From NCBI GenBank assembly GCA_938048815.1, contig CALIUI010000034.1, positions 1-46,421 on the forward strand: 46,421 bases of DNA. Direction: 5' to 3'. A program made the position numbers and the translations under genes. Source of the DNA: an uncultured Aquificaceae bacterium. Its GTDB lineage: Bacteria; Aquificota; Aquificia; Aquificales; Aquificaceae. Shown here piece after piece: positions 36,389-46,421 of this stretch; the first letter of the stretch is position 1, and the number at the start of each line of letters is the position of its first letter. The notes beneath the pieces were generated by a model. That model was not told where the DNA came from and did no database searches. It worked only from the letters and a program-made list of their open reading frames with translations.

Positions 36389-37954
36389 ATGTTTGGTGCT
36401 ACCTTTGGCATAGTAACGCAGGCTCTTGAGATTTTCAAAAAATCTATAGAGGTAAGAAATAGAAATATTCTAAACGCCAACAATCCAGACTACGCCCAAG
36501 AAATACCCCTTGTGAAAAGCTTTGCACCGGTCGGTATAAGGTTGGATGATATTGTCAGAAATCAAGGTTTTTATTACATGTCTTTGAGAAATCAAAAGCT
36601 TTCCCTCGTTTCCTCCCTTGATACCAACATAAAAGGGAATTCACAAGTGGAAGGTATCTTTCAGGAATTCGCGCAAGGCTTGGGAGGAAGCGAGTATCTA
36701 AATCGCTTTTTTACCTCTTACCAAAACCTTATGAAGGAGCCAACCAATGAGGGGGCAAGGAATGAGCTATTTCACTCTGCCAAGAGTTTAGTTTCCTACC
36801 TCAAAGACAGAAAAAAAGATTTAGACAGAATGCAGAACGCTACAGATTACGACATGAGGCAGTTTATAAGCAAGGTAAATACCCTTACAAAGAAGATAGC
36901 CCAGATAAACCAGGAAATGTTGGTAGGATACGCTCAAACTTACACAAGGGGCAAAGACTACAAAAACCTTTTGGACGAAAGGGACAGCTATTTAAGGGAG
37001 CTTTCTGAATATATAAGCATAAAAGTGCAAGAGGATGAAATTGGTAGGGTAAGGGTTGAAACAGATGGGGGCTTTGTTTTGGTAGAAGATAGGTTTAACT
37101 GGGATCTAAGGTACGATGCAAGCAACAGAAGGGTCTTGTGGAAATCAAAGGATGGGCCGGAGCTAAACATAGGAACTCTTTTGAGTGGAGGTAGAATAAG
37201 GGGGCTTCTTGATTTTCAAAGGGATACACAGGAATATATAAACAGGCTTGATAACCTATCAAAAAAGCTTATAAGCCAGGTAAAGCTTCCGCTAAACTCA
37301 CAGGCAACTTCTAACTGGTACTGGTTTAATGCTGTAAGCGACCCAACTGCAAGCTTAGGCTTTTCTGGAAGCATAACCTTTAATTTCTCGGGAGGACCTG
37401 TAGTTATTAACTACTCATCCACCGACAGCTTAAATGATCTAATCAACACCATAAACAGCAACTTAGCCCCAGACTTTACCGCAAGCCTTGTAAATAACCC
37501 CGATGGAACCTACACCATGCTTATAAGCTCCTCCAGCCCGTCAAACACCATAGAGGACAGCAATAACCTTATACACAGGTCGGAGGCGCTTTTTGTGGGA
37601 AACGGCATTTCAGATATAGATATAGGTCCAAACTTAAATAACTATCTACAAAACCTTGATTACGAGAAAGTGGATGAATTTACAGACTTTTCAAGGAATT
37701 GGTGGGAGGATGCAAAAGCCCTTTACAACGACCTTATCAACACCCTTTCCTCAAGGCAGAAAGACCTAAGAGTAAATTACGATATAGAAAGTGTCATCCT
37801 CAACTCTTTAAACACAAGGCTTCAAGATATGCAGGGGGTTTCCGTTGATGAGGAGTTTATGGAGCTTATGAACCTGCAAAAGATCTATGATGCCATGGCA
37901 AGGGCGGTAAAAACCATGGACGAAATGATACAATCTACACTAAATATGGTATGA
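36389..37954 (+). CDS. flgK: Flagellar hook-associated protein FlgK
   Basis: N-terminal rod-type helix, GGSEYLNRFFTSYQNLMKEPTNEGARNELFHSAKSLVSYL, C-terminal GVSVDEEFMELMNLQKIYDAMARAVKTMDEMIQSTLNMV. Confidence 0.93.
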   Translation: MFGATFGIVTQALEIFKKSIEVRNRNILNANNPDYAQEIPLVKSFAPVGIRLDDIVRNQGFYYMSLRNQKLSLVSSLDTNIKGNSQVEGIFQEFAQGLGGSEYLNRFFTSYQNLMKEPTNEGARNELFHSAKSLVSYLKDRKKDLDRMQNATDYDMRQFISKVNTLTKKIAQINQEMLVGYAQTYTRGKDYKNLLDERDSYLRELSEYISIKVQEDEIGRVRVETDGGFVLVEDRFNWDLRYDASNRRVLWKSKDGPELNIGTLLSGGRIRGLLDFQRDTQEYINRLDNLSKKLISQVKLPLNSQATSNWYWFNAVSDPTASLGFSGSITFNFSGGPVVINYSSTDSLNDLINTINSNLAPDFTASLVNNPDGTYTMLISSSSPSNTIEDSNNLIHRSEALFVGNGISDIDIGPNLNNYLQNLDYEKVDEFTDFSRNWWEDAKALYNDLINTLSSRQKDLRVNYDIESVILNSLNTRLQDMQGVSVDEEFMELMNLQKIYDAMARAVKTMDEMIQSTLNMV

Positions 37955-37964
37955 GGTAGCTAAA

Positions 37965-39134
37965 ATGAAGGTACCTGATAATCTTATCTTTGCTTTGTTT
38001 AAGGAACAGGATGGAAGGATAAGAAGAAATCTTCTTGACAAATCCTTAGAGATCTCCACGGGTAAAAAATATCAAAGGATCTCCGATGAACCCTCTGCCA
38101 CTTACGAACTTTTAGATTTAAAAAAGGAAATAGCTCAACTATCTCAGTACTCCAAGAATAGGCTTTTTGCGGACACTAACCTTAGCTACATAGACCTAAA
38201 CCTTGGCAAGATATCGGATAGCCTAAACCTACTTTATGCAAAAACTCTTCAGGCAAAAAACCAAATTCTTCAATCAGACCAGTTGGTTGCCATAGGTGAG
38301 TTTTTCTCATCGGCTCTAAGGTCTCTATTGGATAGAGTTAACGACCAGCTTGGTGGAAACTATCTCTTTAGTGGCAGCAGCCTTACCAAAAAACCTTTTA
38401 ACGAAAACACTCTTCAGTACGAAGCATCCAATGAAACTTTCAAAGTGTGGCTTTCAGAAAGCTATAGGGTAGATGTTCTTCTAAGGGGAGATGAAGTTTT
38501 TGGTGTTAACTTTGCCATATCTAACGCCTCTTTTGCAAGCACAGGCACGCAATTTACAAATGGTGGTACATTAACTATAAATGTGGGATCCAGCGCAATA
38601 AACATAAACTACTCTACTGGACAAACTCTGACAGACTTGGTAGATCAAATAAACAACAACTACTCCAACGTAATCCAAGCAAAGGTAAGCCAAAACCCCG
38701 ATGGTACCTATTCCTTGGCTATAATGCCAGTGGATATAAGCAAGGATATATCCCTTTCTGATACAAGCGGTGGGGACTTTGATACAGGCAGTACGGGTTT
38801 TTACTCACCAAACATACTACAGGCGGTGAAAAGAGTGGGAGATAAGCTTTCTAATGGCCTTTATCCCGATGACTCCGACCTTATGCTTCTACAGAGAGCC
38901 TTTGAAAGAATAAGCTTTAGGAGGTCCCAAGTGGGAAGCTCCTTATCACAGGTAAAGAATCTGCAGCCCGTGCAAGAGCATCTATCGGATAACTTACAAA
39001 AGCAAAAATCTGACGTAGAAGATGTAGACCTACCACAAAGCATCATGGACTATACACGTTATAAAGTTGCTTACGAAGCCTTGATGCGTATAATAGCAGA
39101 CCAGAAGGATATAACCATACTTAGATATCTCTAA
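37965..39134 (+). CDS. flgL: Flagellar hook-associated protein FlgL
   Basis: [56 protein letters not shown]; follows flgK. Confidence 0.9.
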   Translation: MKVPDNLIFALFKEQDGRIRRNLLDKSLEISTGKKYQRISDEPSATYELLDLKKEIAQLSQYSKNRLFADTNLSYIDLNLGKISDSLNLLYAKTLQAKNQILQSDQLVAIGEFFSSALRSLLDRVNDQLGGNYLFSGSSLTKKPFNENTLQYEASNETFKVWLSESYRVDVLLRGDEVFGVNFAISNASFASTGTQFTNGGTLTINVGSSAININYSTGQTLTDLVDQINNNYSNVIQAKVSQNPDGTYSLAIMPVDISKDISLSDTSGGDFDTGSTGFYSPNILQAVKRVGDKLSNGLYPDDSDLMLLQRAFERISFRRSQVGSSLSQVKNLQPVQEHLSDNLQKQKSDVEDVDLPQSIMDYTRYKVAYEALMRIIADQKDITILRYL

Positions 39135-39156
39135 GAATCTTGTTAAAATAATAAGG

Positions 39157-40392
39157 ATGAAAATTCTGGTAATAAAGTTTGGTGGCACATCCGTTGCCAA
39201 CCTGGAAAGGATTGAAAACGCCGCAAGGAAGGTGCTTGAAAAGCTAAAGCAGGGTTATAGGGTGGTAGTGGTATCTTCTGCTATGGCTGGTGAAACAGAT
39301 AGACTTATAAAGTTGGCAAAGGAGATAGAGCCTATACCGCCGGAAAGGGAGGTGGATATGCTTATATCAACGGGGGAGCAACAAGCTATAGCCCTTTTTG
39401 CAATGACCCTTAAAAAGATGGGCGTGCCCGCGGTTAGCCTTTGCGGGTGGCAAGTGCCCATAATAACCGACAAGGTGCATACAAAGGCAAGGATAAAAAA
39501 GATTGGAGTACAGAGATTAAAAAACCTTTTAGAAGAAGGTTATACTCCCGTGGTGGCTGGCTTTCAGGGCGTTTCAGAAGATTGGGAGATAACCACCTTG
39601 GGAAGGGGAGGTTCAGACCTTTCGGCAGTTGCCTTGGCTTATGCTCTTGGTGCAGATTGTGAAATATACACGGACGTGGAAGGTGTTTTTACCGCAGACC
39701 CAAGGATAGTTCCCAACGCTAAAAAGATACCTGTTATATCCTATGAGGAAATGTTGGAGATGGCCTCTCTTGGTGCAAAGGTTATGCAGGCAAGAAGCAT
39801 AGAATTTGCTATGAAATATACGGTAAGGATACATGTTAGAAGTTCCTTTAACCACAAGGAAGGCACTTGGATAGTGCCAGAGGAGGAAGTTATGGAAAAG
39901 AGCGTAGTAAGAGCTATAACCCTTGAAAAGAATGAATCAAGGATAACTGTGGTGCGTGTGCCCGACAAACCGGGCATAGCCTATAAGATATTTAAGGCCT
40001 TGGGAGATGCCCACATAGTGGTGGATATGATAGTCCAAAATGTTTCTCATCAAGGATATACAGATATGTCCTTTACTGTAAATAAGGCAGATGCTCTAAA
40101 GGCGGAGGAGATTGTAAAGAAAGTAGCTCAGGAGATAGGTGCCCAAGAGGTAATAAGGGATGATCGCATAGCAAAGGTTTCTGTGGTGGGCATTGGTATG
40201 AGAAGCTCTTATGGCACCGCTGCCAAAATGTTTGAAGTGCTTTATAAAAACGGTATAAACATAATGGCAATATCCACGTCGGAGATAAAGATATCCTGCC
40301 TTATAGAAGATAAATATGGAGAGTTGGCGGTAAGAGAATTGCATTCCGCCTTTATAGAGGAAGGGGAAGAGGTAAAGATAGAGAATGGATGA
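39157..40392 (+). CDS. lysC: Aspartate kinase
   Basis: [68 protein letters not shown], two C-terminal ACT domains. Confidence 0.97.
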   Translation: MKILVIKFGGTSVANLERIENAARKVLEKLKQGYRVVVVSSAMAGETDRLIKLAKEIEPIPPEREVDMLISTGEQQAIALFAMTLKKMGVPAVSLCGWQVPIITDKVHTKARIKKIGVQRLKNLLEEGYTPVVAGFQGVSEDWEITTLGRGGSDLSAVALAYALGADCEIYTDVEGVFTADPRIVPNAKKIPVISYEEMLEMASLGAKVMQARSIEFAMKYTVRIHVRSSFNHKEGTWIVPEEEVMEKSVVRAITLEKNESRITVVRVPDKPGIAYKIFKALGDAHIVVDMIVQNVSHQGYTDMSFTVNKADALKAEEIVKKVAQEIGAQEVIRDDRIAKVSVVGIGMRSSYGTAAKMFEVLYKNGINIMAISTSEIKISCLIEDKYGELAVRELHSAFIEEGEEVKIENG

Positions 40393-41332
40393 GGATAAGG
40401 TTTTAAAGATCCTTGAAGCCTTTAAAAAGCTAAGAATTTTGGTGGTGGGGGATATAATCCTTGATAGGTATATCTTTGGGAGGGTAGAGAGGATATCACC
40501 GGAAGCACCTGTGCCCGTGGTGGAGGTTGAAAGGGAGGAGTTTAGGCTTGGCGGCGCTGGCAACGTAGCCAATAACCTTTCTTCCCTTGGTGTAAAAACA
40601 TACCTTTTGGGGGTTGTAGGACAAGATTACGGCAGACATATAATAAAAGGGCTTTTAAGGGAATCAAACATAGAAGACCTAACGGTGGAAGATCCAAACA
40701 GGCCCACCACAGAAAAAACCAGAATAGTTGCCCTTTCCCAACAACTCTTAAGGATTGACTTTGAAGATAAAAAGGTTATAGAAGGCAATGTTCTAAGAAG
40801 GCTCCTTGAAGGGCTTGACCTTGAACTTGACGGGGTCATTGTGTCCGATTATGCAAAAGGTGTGGTGTGTAAAGAGTTGATGGATAGGATTAGGGAAAAA
40901 GGGGTTTTTTTCTCGGTGGACCCCAGACCACAAAATAAAAGCCTTTACATAAAGGCAAACCTTATGACGCCCAACGAAAAGGAAGCAAAAAGCATGCTAA
41001 GTCAAGAGGATAGTCTACAAGAGATGGGATGGAAGTTAAAAAGGGAGCTTAAGCTAAATACCTTAATCATCACTTTGGGACCGAGGGGCATAGCCCTTTT
41101 TGATAGGGATTTTAAAATATTTCCTGCAAGAGCTAAGCAGGTTTATGATGTCTCAGGTGCTGGGGACACAGTGGTAGCCCTTCTTACCGCCTGCGCTTTA
41201 AGTGGGTTAGATTGGGATGTGGCCTGTGAATTTGCCAACGTATGCGCAGGCATTGTAGTAAGCAAACTGGGAACGGCAACGGTAAAACCGGAGGAGATCC
41301 TTCAAAGCCTTGAGGAAGGGTGCAGAGTTTGA
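40385..41332 (+). CDS. rfaE1: D-glycero-beta-D-manno-heptose-7-phosphate kinase
   Basis: [63 protein letters not shown]. Confidence 0.93.
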   Translation: MDEDKVLKILEAFKKLRILVVGDIILDRYIFGRVERISPEAPVPVVEVEREEFRLGGAGNVANNLSSLGVKTYLLGVVGQDYGRHIIKGLLRESNIEDLTVEDPNRPTTEKTRIVALSQQLLRIDFEDKKVIEGNVLRRLLEGLDLELDGVIVSDYAKGVVCKELMDRIREKGVFFSVDPRPQNKSLYIKANLMTPNEKEAKSMLSQEDSLQEMGWKLKRELKLNTLIITLGPRGIALFDRDFKIFPARAKQVYDVSGAGDTVVALLTACALSGLDWDVACEFANVCAGIVVSKLGTATVKPEEILQSLEEGCRV

Positions 41333-41633
41333 AGACAGAGCGGTAGAGTACTTACAGAGCCTTGGCTATAGAATAATTAAAAGAAACTATCACTGCAGAG
41401 AGGGAGAGATAGATATAATAGCCCAAAAGGATAGTACTGTTATCTTTGTAGAGGTCAAAGGGGGCAAAAGTAAAAGCTTTGGAGATCCTGTGGAGAGGAT
41501 AGACTATAGAAAGCTAAGGAGGATTATAAGATGTATAGAAGAGTATCTCTATAAAAACCCTGTTGAAGATTATCGCTTAGAGGTTGTCCTTGTTAGGGAC
41601 AAGGAAATTGAGCATTTCCCTATAAGCCTTTAA
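41310..41633 (+). CDS. YraN/UPF0102 family nuclease-like protein
   Basis: AVEYLQSLGYRIIKRNYHCREGEIDIIAQKDSTVIFVEVKGGKSKSFGDPVERIDYRKLRRI. Confidence 0.93.
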   Translation: MRKGAEFEDRAVEYLQSLGYRIIKRNYHCREGEIDIIAQKDSTVIFVEVKGGKSKSFGDPVERIDYRKLRRIIRCIEEYLYKNPVEDYRLEVVLVRDKEIEHFPISL

Positions 41634-42389
41634 GAAGCCTTCAAAGAGGGTTTTAGCTTCAAGGCACTCCCTTTGGGAACATACATAAGGAAAGCATGGG
41701 CTACAGGGGAGGTTGGCGCTTATGATATAGATTTTTTCTCCTATGGGTCTCCAAATTACTGGGTCCGTAGGACCATAAAAGATAAAGCTAATAACACCAC
41801 AATAGCTGGCAAGGTGAGAAATTCCGCTATCGTTTCCAACAAAAATCCTTGCTTCCTTTAGGGCTTTTGCTATCTCCAAGGGAGAAAAGCTTTCATAGTA
41901 GTTTTTCACATAATCCTTCAACCACTGATCTGCTTCGCCGATAAGATATATGCTTTTAAAGCCTTCCCTTTTTAAAAAGTTTTCTATCCAAAAGAATAGC
42001 TCAAGGGGAGGGTTTTTCTTAAAGGATCCACTTGAGGGATGAAGCACAGCATAACCTTTGAGGGGATTCTTTTCAAGGGGCTTTAGAGGCAAAACTTTTG
42101 AAAAGGAGCCTTTAAGCTTTAAACTGCGCAGGTAATAATCCACTACCCACTCCCTTTTATCAGGAAAAGGCTTTAGATGCCCCTCGTAAGATAAAAATAT
42201 CTTTTCCTCAAAGTCCCTTTGGGGCACCTCGGAGCTTACAAAGTCTACCCATCCTACCTCCTTTGCTATAAGAAAGTAGTCAGTATTTCCAACAGCCCAT
42301 ATGCTTTTGCCAGACTTTTTGAGAATTTCAAGTAAGGGAAAGGTCAAAAGGGTATCTCCTAAACCTCCACGCCTGTAAAATAGGAGCAT
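41577..42389 (-). CDS. Glycosyltransferase family 9 (heptosyltransferase-like)
   Basis: RRGGLGDTLLTFPLLEILKK, LHPSSGSFKKNPPLELF, FVGNDSGISHLASYCGVISFIFYGPTDPVIWRPIG. Confidence 0.9.
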   Translation of the reverse strand: MLLFYRRGGLGDTLLTFPLLEILKKSGKSIWAVGNTDYFLIAKEVGWVDFVSSEVPQRDFEEKIFLSYEGHLKPFPDKREWVVDYYLRSLKLKGSFSKVLPLKPLEKNPLKGYAVLHPSSGSFKKNPPLELFFWIENFLKREGFKSIYLIGEADQWLKDYVKNYYESFSPLEIAKALKEARIFVGNDSGISHLASYCGVISFIFYGPTDPVIWRPIGEKIYIISANLPCSPCFPYVCSQRECLEAKTLFEGFLKAYREMLNFLVPNKDNL

Positions 42390-42436
42390 GTTATAATATA
42401 AAACTTACTTTAACCTTGGGTTAAAAATTACCCTTC

Positions 42437-42545
42437 ATAAATAAGACTTTCTATAAAAGCTATAAACTATAGTACTCTCCACCACCTGCCTAATTGATTT
42501 ACTTTCCTTACCACTACAACTCCCTCTTGGGCTATAATTACCACA
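42437..42545. repeat. Possible degenerate family A remnant
   Basis: ctataaaagctataaac...ccaccacctgcct...taccactacaactccctcttgggctataatt follows the order of A blocks (cataaaagctatatcc...caccacctgcct...ccacccttccctatggcataa) with heavy divergence. Confidence 0.4.
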
Positions 42546-42554
42546 TATCTTCCC

Positions 42555-43451
42555 ATGAGATTGCTTTTCTTTGGCACTCCAGACTTTGCAGTTCCTTCTT
42601 TAAAGAGGCTTGCGGAGGAGTTTGAGGTGGCAGGTGTAGTATGCCAGCCCGACAAGCCCTCGGGAAGAGGTCAAAAACTTACACCACCACCTACAAAGCT
42701 TTTGGCTAAGGAGCTTTACATAGAAGTCTTCCAGCCCGAGAAAAAGAGTCAAATATTTCCCATAGTGGAAGCTCTAAAGCCTCAGTGTATAGTGGTGGTA
42801 GCCTATGGGAAGATACTACCGCCAGAGGTGATCTACTATCCAAAGTATGGTTGCATAAACCTTCATGCAAGCTTGCTTCCTTATTATAGGGGTTCCGCAC
42901 CTATTCAAAGGACAATAATGGCAGGAGAGAAAAAAACGGGTAATACGGTAATGCTGATGGAAGAGGGCATGGATACGGGGCCAATATTGTCGCAAGAAGA
43001 GGAGCCCATCTTTGAAGAGGATGACCTAAAAAGCCTTTCCCAAAGATTATCTCAAAAGGGTGCAGAGCTTTTAGTAAAAACGCTGAGGGAATGGATAAAA
43101 GGAAACATAAAGCCCCTTCCACAGGAACACGAAAGGGCAACCTACGCCCCTCCTATACAAAAGGAAGAGTACAGAATTTGCTGGAAGACTACCGCAGAGG
43201 GTGTAAGGAATAGAGTAAGGGGGCTTTATCCCAACTGCTATGCCCTTACAGAAAAGGGGGAAAGAATAAAGATATTAAAGGGAAAAGTAGTTAAAGGCTC
43301 TGGAGAGCCGGGGGAGGTTATAGATACCAAAAGATTAACAGTCGCATGCGGCGAGGATGCCCTTGAAGTTTTGGAGTTGATCTCTCCAAAGGGAAAGATT
43401 ATGAAGGGAGAAGATTTTATAAGGGGTTATAAAGTGGAAAGATTTATATGA
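42555..43451 (+). CDS. fmt: Methionyl-tRNA formyltransferase
   Basis: [84 protein letters not shown]. Confidence 0.97.
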   Translation: MRLLFFGTPDFAVPSLKRLAEEFEVAGVVCQPDKPSGRGQKLTPPPTKLLAKELYIEVFQPEKKSQIFPIVEALKPQCIVVVAYGKILPPEVIYYPKYGCINLHASLLPYYRGSAPIQRTIMAGEKKTGNTVMLMEEGMDTGPILSQEEEPIFEEDDLKSLSQRLSQKGAELLVKTLREWIKGNIKPLPQEHERATYAPPIQKEEYRICWKTTAEGVRNRVRGLYPNCYALTEKGERIKILKGKVVKGSGEPGEVIDTKRLTVACGEDALEVLELISPKGKIMKGEDFIRGYKVERFI

Positions 43452-45671
<2,220 letters not shown>

Positions 45672-45675
<4 letters not shown>

Positions 45676-46052
45676 TTATTTTCCTCCACTTTAATAAATA
45701 TATCTTTCACGTCCTTTAAATAAAAGCCTGCATGACCTATTGGAATCTTTGATTTACAATGGGTATTTGCAGACACAAGGTATTCCTTTGACCCTCCACC
45801 TTTTGTATAGACCTTTAACTTTATATCTTTGCCCTCTTGGGATAAAACTTCTATCCTTTCTATGGCAGAGAAGTCTATGGAGTAGTCTACGCTACCTTCC
45901 TTCACTCTTAAATACTCCCTCCCATTACATACTATACCGTTGAGGTTGTGTTTTACACCGCTTTTGTCCTCTACCACTACATTTATCTTGCTGCCCTCTA
46001 TAGGCTCACTCATGGAGATCAAAAAGGGCAACAAAAGAAAAAACCTTTTCAT
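45672..46052 (-). CDS. Secreted/periplasmic hypothetical protein
   Basis: Signal-like MKRFFLLLPFLISMSEP; 126 aa; 4-bp overlap with the downstream S41 peptidase gene. Confidence 0.7.
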
Positions 46053-46078
46053 GCTTTTAAATTATACTCTCATCTTAC

Positions 46079-46405
46079 ACGCTGGGTGAGAAATTAGGTA
46101 TCATCAAACAAACCTCCCATAAAAGCTATATCCAATAGCATATGCCTATGCATATACAAGCACACAAGTCAAAGCCTTACACCACCTGCCTTTTCCCCTC
46201 AACTCATATGCCACCCTTCCCTATGGCATAACCATACTTATATCGTTCCGTCAATACCACAAGTCTCAACCTGTATCTTCAAGAAGGGCAGGGCATTTTC
46301 AAGGTCTTGGAGTATTTGTTTGTATATGGACATGTAGTGTGGTAAGATATCCACTTTTTATTGATGGGCTTGTGTTTGAGCTTTTTTGAATTTCTCACTC
46401 GGCGT
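46079..46405. mobile_element. Family A MITE, copy A3, with internal insertion/replacement
   Basis: TIRs acgctgggtgagaaatt / acgccgagtgagaaatt (reverse complement of aatttctcactcggcgt); body matches A1/A2 except for a block of about 115 bp at 46240-46354. Confidence 0.85.
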
Positions 46406-46421
46406 ATAGAAAAGTTATAAC

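Noticed and set aside
40096-40572. 158-aa minus-strand ORF across lysC/rfaE1
   Set aside because: Antisense to two well-supported genes.
46131-46156. tagcatatgcctatgcatata small palindrome inside A3 as a regulatory site
   Set aside because: A short insertion unique to one MITE copy; no evidence of function beyond self-complementarity.

Overview
The window is 46.4 kb of chromosome from what looks like a member of the Aquificales (Hydrogenobacter/Aquifex-like gene content, ATA/AGG-rich codon usage; this is an inference, no database search was run). It is mostly dense housekeeping genes: scattered peptidoglycan genes (murG, murF, murD, ddl, murB, mraY, mreBCD, PBP2), relA/spoT, glycine-cleavage gcvH-gcvPA, a TolC/MFP/RND efflux operon, atpB-atpE-rpmH-yidD-yidC, heptose/LPS genes, phosphoketolase-acetate kinase, fliA/flgK/flgL, lysC, fmt, tsaD and ctpA. 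I added one gene missing from the ORF track, rpmH (L34), which overlaps yidD so that no rnpA lies between them. The most notable content is in the gaps between genes. I see several families of small mobile elements: (i) a TnpB-type element (partial at the left edge) and ends-only miniature derivatives of it; (ii) a foldback MITE family 'A' with TIRs ACGCTGGGTGAGAAATT and conserved internal hairpins, one copy carrying an apparent captured coding fragment; (iii) a TIR-bounded family 'B' with a REP-like GCAGGC/GGCTGGAAGCC hairpin core; (iv) an internally deleted IS5-type element and related fragments. Their tips repeatedly sit about 14-47 bp from start codons, where they could supply or replace promoter parts, and they often adjoin the dispersed mur genes. 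No CRISPR array, rRNA or tRNA was recognised.
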